Source of the DNA: Dermacentor variabilis
Taxonomy: Eukaryota; Arthropoda; Arachnida; Ixodida; Ixodidae
Assembly (NCBI RefSeq): GCF_050947875.1
Contig: NC_134572.1
Location: forward strand, 130,360,605-130,424,604
Length of the DNA: 64,000 bases
Direction: 5' to 3'
Shown: piece by piece, positions 44,338-57,716 of the stretch
How the letters are laid out: each line of letters starts with the position of its first letter
Numbering within the stretch: position 1 is the stretch's first letter
The notes under the pieces: generated by a model
The model's database searches: none
What the model saw: only the letters and a program-made list of their open reading frames with translations
Told to the model about the DNA's origin: nothing
Translations under genes and position numbers: made by a program

Positions 44338-47300
44338 AGAAGGAGAGATTGTCCTTCATTCAGTTCATTCAGGCAATATAAACTTTGCGCTAATACTGAG
44401 AACAATCTTTCTTAATGGGAATATTATCTTTTGCATACTTAAGGGAGAACACGGGGAAGGCGAGAGATGGAAATTCAAGACGATGAGCAAAACGACAACA
44501 AGGTACAAGCGGGAGCCAACGTTTTGACAAGTGGACTTTGCTTTTTCAAGGCGACATATGCTTTCGTCGGCACATTATATAAATCCAAGGTTCTTCTAAA
44601 GGGGAGAGGAGGTAAGGCGGGTGGTTGTGGCAATGATCGAAGGTGTGTCAGTGACGAGGGTGTAGAATTGAGAATAACGGGATGTTATGCACAAGGCCGG
44701 TGACAAGGCCATGTCAGCCGGCGTATCAACGGCCGTGTGAACAGCAACCCTCTGTTATCTGCTTCGCTGGAGGCCGTGAGTTATTCTCTCTGACAGAGAT
44801 AATAAAAGGAGCAACAGAAAGCGGTGCTTGTGAAAAAAAATACTGAAATGGAATAAATACATAAATAAAGGAAAAAGAAAGAAAAAAGGGATGGGAAAAA
44901 ACCACTAAGCAACAAAATGCAAATGACTAAGTGTTGTTGCCTATAGCTTAAAATTTCGCATAGCGAATAGATTCTAAAGCTCTTTTTTAAACGTTTTACC
45001 TGGTTCTCGTTTTGCCTACTTCAGCCATCTTGAACTCATCGGTCTATGTAGCCTCTTACGCTGACTTAGTGGCCGATGTTTTCGACCTGCTTCTGCCCTT
45101 CGGTATGCGCTCCTGGTCATGGGGTTGTCGTCGTCACCCCACTGTCGTCATTCCAGCTTTGCGACCTTACTCTCGTCGCGTCGTCATCGTCGTCACGCTT
45201 AATTACTACCCGAACCAGTGGCACAAGTTGTCCAATAGCGTGGACCACTAGATACGGCCTCATGGTAGTCATGCTGTCGTGGTCGTTGCATCGGCGCCCT
45301 TCCAGCTTTGTCATTCGGCACTGTCGCCATACCGCCGTCGTCATGCTGCCGTTTTGTCATTGTCACCACTTCGGTAACGTCATCCCATTCAAATACCGTC
45401 GTCGACGGCTTCCCTTCGGTCTCATCTCATGCGCCGTTGAGTTACGACGCTTGCAACGCAGCTGGCGGCAATCATCGCGCCAGCGTTGTGAGACGCCTGG
45501 TAGCTCCAAGGCACTGTCCTTCTACGAAGCAGGAGCCGGATTACCTGCTGCGTCGCAGCGACATGTCTTACTCAACGTGTATTGATAACATCGACCGTGC
45601 AGTAGCAGTGCAACGCTGTATCTCGCTACTACTCTCAATAATTTGCCTTTTTTTCTGCCCACAGAAATGATTGTATATGCCGTTGCCAAATATTGCGGAA
45701 TGCATGCGTGGTGAGAAGTGTGACGCTTGCGATTGGGATGAAGGTGCAATGAATACAGTTACAGAATTGCAGCTCAATTCGGCAAGCTGTAAATGTGTTG
45801 TTTATATATGTCAGGAGCGAGAGCGATCTGACAGCAAAAAAAAAAAAAAAACGAAAAAAAACGTTGCTCTTGCGAAATGAAGTAATCGACCACTCCTTCG
45901 CGCCAGAAATATACGAATTGGATAGAAGACTCACGAGATTGGATCTTTTCGGTCAGCAAGGAAGATAAAACCAGGGAGGTGAAAGTACGAACAAGTCTTG
46001 TTCTCGTCTTTCTTTTTATTTGGCACTCCAGGGATCTATACCTCATGCAATTTTGTCTCTGAGAAAATTGAAACCGACCCAGAGACAAAAGCCTGGCATT
46101 TAACACGGAGATCCCTCCGAGTCAAGTTCCAACTTGTAATGCGTAGCACACACAATATAGGAAGCCCGAGATTTCACTGAAATTTTCGGAGTTGTTGCGG
46201 CGGGTGAAAAATCGGAGGAAGAAAGGATTACTCTTGCTTCTAGAGGAACCGCTCCTCACCGCTTTCGCGCGAGTCGTTCACACCCTGCGAGCGCGAGTTT
46301 GGGCCTCCGAGCTTTGCTCTCCGCGTGCGCTCGTGGCGGAATCGAACGACCCAGCTCGGATTCAATCAAGAAATGGAACGTCCCCGTGACAACCCCTGCA
46401 TTGATTGCTTTGCAGGCAGAAGCGTCAAAGCGATTCGATAAATGAAATGGATGTAATAAGATTACGCTTTTTTTCCCCTCTTCCTGCCCGCCAACACGCC
46501 GGCCCTCTCAGCCCTACCATTGCCAGACAGGCACTTCGCAGGCATTTCGGGCACGGGCCAACACGTTACATTTTGTCGCTCATGCTTCTCGCAGCCGCAA
46601 TCGATGACAGAAGACGTGAATCTCGACTGCTCTATTTCTCTTACCCATCGATTGGCGCACATTTTGCCTTCACGCAACGCGTTTACGCTCGGAGGTTTCG
46701 AAGTCGTTGCATAAAATATATGCCCCGAAACTTGAGTTGACACAATTTCTTGCGGATTTCCAGTGGAATAAACTTCCTGCGTGTATTTGTGGTATTTTAT
46801 TGCCGGGGCTTCCGTTAACTTTCTTTTTCTGAACACAGGGTGGAGGTAGTGTGAGAATTTTGCACACACACAAAAAAATATCTGCCTCATAACACCTTAC
46901 ACTTCGATTGAAAATCAGTCACCTTCCAGCTAACTGCGTATTTCTATTAATGTGATGGGCATGCGAAATTGTATTCATTAATAATACGTCTTAAATTAAC
47001 GCCAGTGCTCCTATCCACATCGCTAAACCATCTGTGTTATGACAATTTGTACCCTTAATTACTCACCACGTTAGGATAACCATTCTGAATGAGTAGAAAT
47101 GTTATCCTTTTTGGCGTGTTAATCTCAGGTGTGCATGCAAAGCGGCCATCAATTCTCGTGTGAGGTCCTTAGCAATTCAAAGGTTTTCACATTTCTCGCC
47201 ATTTTCCCCATATCTTTCCCGCAGCAGCTGTTGCTGAATACAGTGCCTAATCGATTGCACGACCAGATATTTTAACCTTGATTTCAGCGGCTTAAGAATC

Positions 47301-50300
47301 GCGCGATTATACAAATTGGCAGCCTTCGTGCACTTAGGCTGCTCTAAACAAGTACCAAAACATTTGTCAGGGGATTCACAAACTTCAGAAGAACTCAGGT
47401 GCGCAAATCACCGCTCAATGAGTGCAAGCACACGCTCGTGATCACAACAACGACCGCATAAAGAGGTAGAAAAGAGCGACAGTGACATCATAGCAAATCG
47501 TACAGGTTCTCCTCTTCAGTGCTGCCCAGATTAACTGTGAACACACACATAGCTGGCCTGCCTTTCTGCCGTTTTGTTCATAACCTTACAGCTCAACTGG
47601 CGAGGGGCGTGGAAATGCTCGTTAGAAGCCGCGTTGAGACTATCTAGCTACATTGCACTGGCTTGGGATGCAGCTCACATGCTGCAAGTATATGATGAAA
47701 GCTTTTTTTCACCAGCGACGCATTACGAGAAAGCCTAAAGTTGAGCCAGGAGAGACAACACTTCCTGGGGAAAGGATTGGATGAACAGATATACGTATTC
47801 CGGAGCGTTTACACCCTAAGACATTTAGGTAGTAAGGCATCATGTAGCGAATTCAAAATTTAGGGTCTTACGCTAAAAACCAAAGTAGCACTCTGCCCTA
47901 TCTATCATCACAGGAGAGATATGGCAGCTGATTACCGGAAAGTAAGAACATATGCATAGAGAATGGCGATGAAGGGGTTGTTACGTAGGGAAGACGAAAA
48001 GTTGAGGGCATGACAGAACAATTTGGGGATGAATCCGTAATGACAAGTTTGCTTCTTTGTTTTGACGCATGCAGCGACTAATGCACTTACGGAAGGAAAA
48101 CTGTCATATTGCATACGCCAACGTGTATTGCAAACAGAAATTTCTGTCAGCGTTTTCACAGCACTGTGATCACAGACTTTTGTACGACGGCCCAAATGAT
48201 ACGGAATAGCATCAACGTTTCACTTCCATCGTCCTAACCAACAAAAGGCCACGCCACGTCCCGGAAAAGGGAGCACAAAAGCGACATCGAGGTGTCCGAA
48301 AAACGGTGGCATGACTCTTGTTTTTCTTTTCTTTCTTTTTCTCTCGTGAAGAAAAAAATCTAGTCCACGAGTCTTTTAAACCAGGAAGGAAGAAAAGTGG
48401 ACGAGAACCAGCCGCTCTACTAAATATATAGCTGCAGAGTCAGAGAGTTTGAGCGGGGAGGCTCCAGAAGATGCCTGCTTTGTGTTGCTGGGGTCAAGCA
48501 GCCAAGCGGACGGGACCAAACAATCAGTGCAGGAGAAGGCCGGCCACGCGGTCGTCCGTTGGAAAGGCGATATTCGCTGAAGAAACAAGAAAAAAAAATG
48601 CACTAGAAAAAAGAAAACCAGCCACTTTAGCTAGATACGTGACAGAAAAGGGGGCAGAGAAAATAACTAAATACTGTTTTGTGGTCAGAAGAGAACGGCA
48701 GACTCATCCAAGAATTTAGTTAGCAAGATGAAGCTGACTCAGCATCACTGGAGCGAAAAAGGTGCAACGTAAGAAAGAGGAAGCGAAAGCGAAGAAAGAT
48801 CGAAATTGATTGTGTGGAGATAGAAGCAGAGATTTGGTTGAACAACCGTTAACTGACTGCTAGACGAGTGCGTGGTAAATAGAGCAGATAGCTCAAAGAG
48901 GGAAACCGGTGATAAGTTATTAAACGTGCGTTTGGCTTGTGCAAAAATAAAAATTAAAATATAAGAATGCTAGTTAGTTGAGCAGTACGTAGCTTCTGTG
49001 CTTCCTGGGTAAGAATATAAAAGCAGTACAGGGGTGTAATGACAATAAGTTTGTAGATCGTGCGGAGCAAGTGCGACAACTAAGGTGGTGCTGGTGGGGC
49101 CGGTGTAGTTTGCCTAGGCTTATTTATTGCACAGTATCATAATAAATCGATACTAACCTTGAAAATACAGCTACTTCTAAGCTCCGAACTGCGTGTTTAT
49201 CGGCATTATTTTTTTCTCAGCACCAATAGAGCGTTTGCTCATATTATTCTGAAAAAGTCAATCTGAAAGAACATCAAAACGAAGTAACCTCAGTCGCCCC
49301 AATAAAGAATCTTCGCGAGACGAGAAATGCCTGCAAGAAGCGGCTCGAAGGTCCATCCACACTTACGCTTACTTAGTATGGAAAGATTCTCTCGCTTCTC
49401 GCAGGCGACGAATGGGGCCTATTAGCTCGTGTTGTGTGAAGAATATCAAGAAACAAAGTCGCTATCCAGCAACAGAAGTTTTCATCATTTACAATAACCC
49501 AGGCAATCTTCTGGTTTTCTTCTGTCTGTGTACTGTACACTGTCCGATAATAAAAGAACATATATAAGGACTATTCGAGAAACCATAAGGAAGGCCCTCA
49601 AGCAAATGACCGGCAAGCAGTGGTGGTGAACACGTTAAAAGACTGCTAATAAACTTGACTGCGCCTTGTGAACTCAATCTTTGGGTACTTGCTTTGGACG
49701 CAGCATGCTCTCGACCACGCGTCTGTCGCACGTGTATATTTCCCACTTCCAGGATTACATCTTCCTGTTCAACAAAGCGCATGTTGATCATATTCTGAAC
49801 AACATAAGGGGTCACAGCACGATGGGCGCTCGAGATGATAGGCAGTGGGCGAATATGGGAAGCTTCAGGTTGGAGCGAACCTATTGGCAAGGGGGTTAGT
49901 CATTGTTGACGTTGCCGTGACAAAAATGCGTCCCCTTATCGAACGACGTTGGCTCGAGACTAAGGTCTAATTGGTCGACAAGTGTGCGTCAAACAACATT
50001 GTTCGAACGCGTCTCACAGCAGTCAACACTTTGTCAAATAATGGCAAATGTGGTCACATTGAACCAATGCAGCAATATATAACATAAATAAAAATTGAGT
50101 GGTTAAGATTATTGCAATATTGTTTGAAGGAATCATGAGTGCTTGAAATGCACGCTGAGTCACGTATAGTTCCAGCATACACGATGCCTTCTGATTGCTT
50201 GACGCTGAGGTCATTGGCGCCACGAAACGCCTTTTCCGGCTGGTTGCGTACTCTTCAGGATGTGCTCTCTCGAATACAACTTCCTTCAATTGGTCGTAAA

Positions 50301-50762
50301 GTTTACGAATTGAGGCTCGTTTGACGATTTTACGAATGTTGCATCAAGCATTGCGAAAAATTAAATCTTCTTGCGAATAGCTCGTCGGTCCTCGAGCCTT
50401 CCTTTTGGAGCCCATCTGATGGTGTAATGAGGCTAGAGGCGTATTTCCTTGGAGGAGTCCGTACGTGTAAAATTAACGATGCAGTCACTGAAAAAGAAAT
50501 GTCACTGTGCTGCGAGTCAGTATCTGGCTGTGCCACGTTTGTTGCTGCTTTCGCATTAGTTATGTGCTGCGCGTAAAGGTAAATGATTTTTATCAAAGGG
50601 GGTATGCATCCCTCAAAAGGGATCGGCTGCGAGCGATCATTCAGGAGACGCGTATGAAATGTGTAAGAAAGAGTTGAGATACCACGGGATTTTGCAAATT
50701 TTAAACTTCATAAGTTCGCAGGCATGCATGTGCCTCTGTTTCTAAAGGGGCGCTTCCGGAAC
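44338..50762. other. Unassigned intergenic DNA
   Basis: Over 6 kb with no recognised gene. CGTCGTCA-rich low-complexity sequence at 45110-45440 opens long frames by composition. A poly-A run lies at 45838-45851. A TATA-like ATATAAAAG near 49015 with AATAAA near 49140 was noted but has no other support. Confidence 0.45.
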
Positions 50763-50765
50763 TAA

Positions 50766-50943
50766 CCCCCGTATTCAGAAATGTCTCTTAACTTGAAGCT
50801 CATGCTTGACTTTATATAAGTGACACCTGGTGAGAACGCGCACAAGACGCTCATTGCGCTTCTTTTGGTGCGTGCACGACAGGCGTCACTTAAATCAAGT
50901 CAAGCCTCGGCTTCAAGTTAAGATGCATTTTTGAATACGGGGG
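50766..50943. mobile_element. 178-bp TAA-flanked MITE
   Basis: The left arm CCCCCGTATTCAGAAATG continues through TCTTAACTTGAAGC. The right arm's reverse complement reads CCCCCGTATTCAAAAATG, then TCTTAACTTGAAGC. About 70 bp of each arm is paired. TAA lies directly outside both ends (50763-50765, 50944-50946). No coding potential; a compact hairpin-forming MITE with Harbinger-like 3-bp duplication. Confidence 0.85.
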
Positions 50944-50946
50944 TAA

Positions 50947-51540
50947 AAGTACGCTTAGCAAAAACTAGGCTGACTCTAAGAAACACTTGCAGGTCCAGCA
51001 AAGCAGCCATTTACCCTAATGTTGTCTGTGGTTGGCGGTTTCTCATAATCAATTTTTTGCAGGATTTCTAGTTCTGCATTGTCAGTTGTCCTCGTGCTCA
51101 CACGCACTACAGACACTTTCATTAAATTCGAGCAGAAAGCTTGTACCGGTGTAAAAAAGCTGGTCATAAGTAACAATTAAGTGCAACGGCACGCCAGATG
51201 TGTCTACTCAGTAGCAACTCAATTTGTAGTCCGAGTTGCCGCATCGAAAATGAAATCATGCCAGTGTCACACCCGGTGAGGAGAGCATGCAGCACGTTCT
51301 AGATTGATGTGCTTTTTGTTACTGTGTTCTCTCATGTTAGGCAACTTAAGTAGATGCATTATAATCAACTGATCTCAACGGATGAATGCCGCATAATCAG
51401 GCCTTCTGTATGCAGGGAGCACATGCAGGTTATTATGACGTTAAAAAAAGCCAGATGGAGAGCCTCTTTCAATTTCTAATCAAAACTCCGAAATTGTAAA
51501 TTTGTTGCACAAACAGTGGCAGGCCTAAACTTTGTGCGTC
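50947..51540. other. Unassigned intergenic DNA
   Basis: Nothing recognised. Its right part may hold the unrecognisable 5' end of the LINE that becomes readable at about 51541. Confidence 0.45.
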
Positions 51541-52293
51541 GAAGTCAGGTATACAAAGTAAGGAGCTTGAAAATTTTCACGAGAGAGTAGACATCGTTGA
51601 AAGAAATCAGGACAAACGAGAAATTATCAGGCTAAACCAGGACTTAAATTAACTTCCGCAATAAAGCCGACGCTTTAACCTAGAAATTCATGACGTGTCT
51701 GTCACTGAAAAAGATGTCCTGTCGAAAGTTAATGATCTTGTGAAGACGCTCGGTCTGCCTTCTCGGTCCCATTGTGGCGCTGAGAGCATGCGCAGATTGC
51801 CGTCACGTCAGGGACAAAACCCCCGGTTACATTGAAAAGATTTGCTCGACTGTCTGTGAAAGCTGCGTGGATGGTGAAACGTGTCGAACTAAGGTGAGAA
51901 AACGATGGCATTGAAATTTTCGATAACCTGAATGCCTCAAAAAAGAATCTTCTTCGGATGGCAAAGATCTAGGCCAGTGAGCTAAGTTACAAATACGTCT
52001 GGTCGTCCGACGGAAGGATCTTTGTCAGAGAGGAACTCGGAGCACCTTCGATCAGAATTTCATGTTAAGAGGGCTCAAACAAGATTTTGTGAAATCTTTT
52101 TCCCTAAGCGACTTTTTCATACTTTATTTTTTATGGACAATTCTATATATCACGCCGAATCTTTTATTAAAGTAACGAAGAGCGCTGATTTTCTTTGTGA
52201 ACACAATTTCATGACCTCAACTCGCAGGGTAGGAGGAATAAGGGCGAGGAAATCGAAAGTGAAGTAGTACATTTACGCTTTCATTGTGACATT

Positions 52294-52617
52294 ATGGGTT
52301 TGACAAGAACTTGGTTTTCTCCTAAAGCTGAAGTACTTAACTTCGAAGGATACAACAATGTATCTGTCTTTCGGAGTGGAAAAGGTGGCGGTAGTGTGCC
52401 GCTGTATAATAAACAAAGCCTTGCTTATGAAACAGTATGCAGTGATTATGAAGCAGTTAGTGTGGTACACAGTAACATCGCAATAATACTTGCATACCGA
52501 CCCCCTGATGGCAAGACTGATGATGCATTTCTTAAAAATATAGAAATTCTTCTTCAACGTGCGACTTCTAACAAGTTTTACAGTGGCTTTTGGTGGCCTA
52601 AGCGTAGGTATCTGTAA
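52294..52617 (+). pseudogene. LINE endonuclease remnant
   Basis: A 108-codon open stretch begins MGLTRTWFSPKAEVLNFEGY and includes AYRPPDGKTDDAFLKNIEIL. This is the substrate-binding and middle part of an APE-type endonuclease. The frame then shifts before the expected GDFN block. It belongs to the CR1-like relic. Confidence 0.75.
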
Positions 52618-54299
52618 AAGTAGCCCCTCTCAGGTAAGACTGTTAGGAATAATGCTTTTGTATGGCTGTGAACATATTATTAATGGCCCCAAAAGTAGAA
52701 GTCAGGCATCAGAAACGCTTTTAGATATCTGTTTCACAAATGTGTTACCTCAAAATGCTTCTACTAGATTATTTTTTGGTCTCGTATAAGTGATAACTTA
52801 CCGTTATTTGTGCATTCAACATGTCTAAACGACACGGCTCACCAGACTATATGTGTACAGATATTAACGATACAAACATTCCCCACTCTCGTTCCTTATT
52901 GATTTACTGCAACTGGGATGACGTTTACCAGGAAACTGACCCTTCGAAGACGTACAACTCATTTATAGAAAAATAATTGCTTGCATCTACAACATCGCTT
53001 TTCTATATGTATCAGTAAAAAAACACAGAAAACAAAGCAAAAGAAAAAGGAATGGGTTACAGGAGCACTCCTTAAAAGCGGATAAAGATGAAAAATAAAC
53101 TGTCTGCGCATTTTTGTACACTGAAGAACCAGACCTTTCAGAATATCCCAAATTGAGAAACGAATTCGACATGGACCTACAGAAAGCAAAAACACATTTT
53201 TATGCCTACGAGTTTTCTAAAATGTTGGATAGCTAAAAATTACTTTGGGATTCAGTTAATGATTTGATAGGTAGGTTTAAAGCTATCATCATTCTGAAGT
53301 TAGATGTGATATTCACTACAGTGGCAAGTCACTTGCAGATAAGGTTAACTTGCATTTACTGGATGCCAGCTCATTAGGTAATATGGCACAGACGGTTGAT
53401 ATTAAGCTTGCCTAGTTTTACATTCACTGTTCACCCCCCCCCCCCCCCCACTCTGTCTGTTCATATCCTGTTACTGAACTCGCAGTGGCGTCCAATATAG
53501 GCCCATTGAAGAACAATTCTTGTCCAGGCGATGACGGTATTACTGCTGCTTCTATTAAGGCTGTTATTGACTCGATTACGGAGCGCATTTGCGATTGGAA
53601 TTTGTTGATGGGTATACTTCCATAATGATATGAAATAGCCTGTGTAACAGTCATTTTTAAAGGAGGAAATAAAAATGAAATAAATAATTACCGCCCAGTA
53701 TCCATACTACCTATATTTTTTCTCAAGTTGCTGAACATTTAGTATATCAGAGACCACATTCCTTTAGTAAAAAAAAAAAAAAAAACGTCATTAGTGAAGA
53801 ACAGTACAGATTCCAGTCTGGTAGATCGACACAGACAGCATTACTGCACATTAGGGGTCGCATGCTTAATAACATTGAAGGAAAGCTTTACACTGCGGGA
53901 TTTTTCTTGATTTCCACAAAGCGTTTGATTCCCTAAAGCATGGTATTTTGCCTAGGAAACTCAAAATGTATGGTATACGTGGAACAGCGCTTGCTCTAAT
54001 GAAAAATTACATTAGCAAAAGAAAACAGTATACAAGGATTCATTATATTAAATTTGACTTGGGTATTATCAAGTACGGTGTACCGCAAAGGTCAATTCTC
54101 AGCCCTTTACTCTTAATTCTATGCATAAGCGATATGGTAGATGTTCATTTCACTCCACACTTTGTCATGGATGCAGATAATACGAACGTCTTTTTTTGCT
54201 AGCGTTTATTTACAAGAAATTGAGCAAAAATCAAACTGCTGGTTAGGCGAAGCAATAACATGACTTATAGCCAGTCAGAATTAAACGTAAAGAAAATTT

Positions 54300-54563
54300 A
54301 TGCGCTTTCGCCCGAAAAATAAGCCAGCAGGCTACAATGTATCTTTGCAATTTAATAATGATAGCATCACACAGATGCAATCGCATAAATTTCTTGGAAT
54401 ATGTTTCCGAAGTGATCTGAGTTGTTCTGACCATGTAGATAACGTTCGAGTTCAAATATCAAGGTCTATTGGCCTGATTGGCGTTAATATCATCTTCCAG
54501 GAAGCGGTAAAAGGCGGCTATAATTTCCCTTTATTCATTCTCAACTTATGTATTGCATTTTAG
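54300..54563 (+). pseudogene. LINE RT thumb remnant
   Basis: An 88-codon open stretch has LNVKKI-type lead-in sequence upstream and HKFLGICFRSDLSCSDHV, the conserved segment that follows the palm in CR1-like reverse transcriptases. Part of the relic at 51541-55365. Confidence 0.65.
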
Positions 54564-55365
54564 TTCTGGGAAACCTGGTACAAAACGGGTACCAACCTGC
54601 AATAGCGTGCTCTAGATCTAATAAATTACGCAACCCATAACGATACATCATTATTTCGTGCTCAAAATGTGATGCTGTTTTTGGATTGCTACAAATATCA
54701 ACTAGCAGCGCTAGCATTTAGGAAAATAAAAGAAGATTCCGAACTGTTCACTCATATGTTGTTGAACAGAAATATTTCGCATAATCTGCATGTTCTAGCA
54801 CTTGTTTCGCCAATATGTAGCATCAACTATTGAATGCAGTTAATAAATAATGAAATTCTTGCACTACGTAATAGACATTCTGAAACCACAGAATGTGCAA
54901 AAGAAACCACTAACATATTACAATTTAGGAACAAATTTATCCACGTGTTAAAAGATCAACTATTTGCATGTACATAGAACCGAAACTACGAGTACAATAA
55001 GTTCTTTCCTACCATGTGCACAAAGTTAAGTACCAATCCGTATTGCCACACTTGTAAATATTTCGTTGTATTTGCTAATTGCTTGCTATATGTAAATGTG
55101 CCCAGTGTTCGACAAACATCGATTTATAACTAACACATGCGTTGCCTGTGACTTTAAAAAGTGATTTGTGTGCTTGATCTTTTTATTTTGGCGATGATGA
55201 TGTATCTAATCTTCTCTGTAGATAGTATATTGTTTGTTCTGTGTTCCGCTTTGCTGTACCTGTCCGAAGTGCGGCATTAAGGGTAGGCCCAGTTAGGAGA
55301 CAGGCTGTCTTCTTTTCCCTTTGTTCGTGGGCATTTCTTGAAATATCCGAATAAATATGAAATAA

Positions 55366-57716
55366 AAAAAAAGAAAGAGCCCGCAAAAGCCCCACGTACT
55401 GTAAAATGGGTGCCCGTAGTATTTCCCTGAGTTAGCCTACGCTTCGTGGCTTACTGAAGCCATCCTTTATAGCTTCCACGGATGTAGAATATTACGTTTT
55501 GTTCTTCACTTTTTGCAATGACGTCTGGTGTAAGAAATTTTATAGCTTTAAATTTCCTTCTCCCTTTACCAGTGAGGCGCCAAAATTCAGTGAAGACCTT
55601 ACTAAGTGTACTCACGATTGTTGTTCTGGCTGAAATACACTGTGTTAACGCTTCCGTGAACGAGACAGGTAATTATTCCGCCCTGCAAACCAGCAGAATG
55701 AAAAAAAAATGTCACTTTAGCAATGCAGCGCATCAGTGCACAGGTGTTCAAAAATTCAGTCCCAAACAACAGCGGCCGCGAAAATGAGACAGCGGAGTTT
55801 GCTGTCATCAGCTCCTTGGGTGCTAAACGAGCAGCCGGAGGTGAATTCTTAAGGCGATCAAAGGCATTGTCATTCCTTGCATATAATCCGATTATCAGAC
55901 CAGTTGGACACCTCACAGTGTCCAAGTCTGGGATGAATCCTTCAAAAAAATAAATAAGGTAATTCTCACACTGCGCCACTGAGCGAAGAATTCGTTGAGG
56001 ATTAGGAGTCGGCACTTTAGAGACGTTGTGTAGAAGACGTTATTGAATGATACGAAGGAGAGAACGTTTTTGTTTCCAGCATGGCGAAACATTTCTTTGA
56101 ACGTCGGCCGAAAGAAAGGATTAGAGGAATTCTCAAGTAAAAGAAAAAAAAAGAAGAATAAGTTATTACACTTGAGGAACGACTGCTCGTTATCTTGAGA
56201 TCGGAATGAGTAAGGAGCAAATAGTTATTAGCCGCCTGCGCACCAAGTCTGTCCGAATAATACCATGACAAGGCGCCAGAAAGAGTAATGCCTTTTAAAG
56301 CCTGTTTTCGTAATCCCCGCACGAACGCATTAGTGATATTGCATTTAAAGTAAGGAATGTGTAAGAAATCTGCGTGGCCGTGCAAAAAAGAGAGTATTCG
56401 CTTCCCGCAGAACGCAGATGAAATCTTAGAGAAGATCAGTGCTCAAATTTTATTCCGACGTCAGACAGGGAATTTCTAAAACATCGCGAAAAGCACTCGA
56501 GTGCGTTTATTTTTGCATTATGAAGTTAGCGATAGAAAAAGGTCAAATGGCGCCAGTTATGAAGCAGGCTCATTTTCGCAACCCTGAACTTGAATTGCCG
56601 CATACGGCAGTTACGCTCCGTTTTACGAATAGCCTAACTGCATTTATGCATGCAACTACCCCACTTAAAGCAATAAACAGTGAAATTTCATGCATGCGCA
56701 ATTAATTTTTGTTGATGTGCCATAACTACGTTCAACCTCAAAGACACTTAGCATGCCCTCGTAACAAGCGTCGTCTGCCTAATAGTGAATGGGTAAGTGC
56801 TTCTTACATTGCGAAACCGATTCAGACTGCTCCAATTTTAATTAATTTTTTTTCGGGGCATAATAACTCCTACTCGAAATTCCCGTTTCTTCCAAATTAA
56901 CGCAACCTTTATAGTATCCTCGTGAATTGTCACTGCTGCTCGTCGTTTTTTTTTTCTTCTGGGCAAGAAATGAATATAGATTACTGTCGGAATTGCAACT
57001 GCGTGCAGGACATCAACATACTTTCCTATTGGATATAAGAAAAAGAGACAACCATTGCGACTCTGTTCTTGTCTCTGGCGCAACTTCTCATTGGTGCAAA
57101 ACTTGAAAGCACTAGTGCGCCACGCGCGTGGGCGCTTACAAAAACACGGCTTTTGGTTTACAATGTGCGCACATCAAAGAAAGAAACGTAAATTTTGCGT
57201 CGAGCTTTGCGTCTTACGCAGCACAGGAATTTTGCCTGGTCCAAAACAAAGTTAATTAGAGGTATGCGGTATAAACTTTTGAAATTACTCTTAGAGAATA
57301 CAGACGGCAACTAACGGTTTATGTGAATGTAAGGTGTCCACGCCATTCCACTGCCGAAGTTGATTGCGGCAGGCCTCTCTGTAGCTGACCTGTAATTATA
57401 GTTATCGTAAAAAGTAACACCAAACTCCGCAGGCGGTTAGTTGAGTAGTTAACATAAGAGTACGTACATAGTTTTATAAGCGAGGGGTGGTTATTATTTT
57501 CAGGCTAATGCGTCTCGTGCCTCGAGGGCGGCTACCTTTTCTGACACGCGAACAAATTTTCGCTGGTGTACTGCGAGCACGCTTCCTCACGGGCAAAACT
57601 TGCAAAATCACATGGTGAAGGTTTTTCTATAACAAACGTGCTTTTTCTTGTACTAGCGTGGCCATGCATTTTCCCATACATTTCCGTTTACATTAAAAAT
57701 AAAAAGAGCTGTGCGC
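55366..57716. other. Unassigned intergenic DNA
   Basis: No gene recognised. Short frames only, AT-rich on average. It ends in AATAAAAAGAG just before the tandem array at 57717. Confidence 0.45.

Larger units (their letters stand above)
51541..55365 (+). mobile_element. CR1-like LINE relic with ORF1, endonuclease and RT
   Basis: Fossil order on the + strand: an ORF1-like part with NLEIHDVSVTEKDVL and VKTLGLPSRSH (about 51690-51770) and GSLSERN near 52020. An APE-type endonuclease start follows, IMGLTRTWFSP (52293) with IAIILAYRPPDGKTDD (about 52480) and ETLLDICFTNVLPQN (52710). The RT has NNYRPVSILPIF (53685), EEQYRFQSGRSTQTALLHI (53800) and MDADNTNVFF (about 54170), where the catalytic Y-A-D-D has become D-A-D-N. 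The 3' UTR ends at ATAAATATGAAATAAA near 55365. Stops and frameshifts occur throughout, and C16 (53434-53449) and A-runs have expanded inside. Dead but nearly full length. The CR1/L2 group is assigned from motif wording. Confidence 0.8.

Noticed and set aside
45076..45670. Frames of 120-169 codons in three overlapping registers.
   Set aside because: CGTC-rich low-complexity DNA lacks stops in all registers; no domain or splice signal supports any one of them.
49010..49146. TATA-like and AATAAA motifs suggesting a small solo LTR.
   Set aside because: No terminal repeats, duplication or related copy in the window; motif pairs like this are common in AT-rich DNA.
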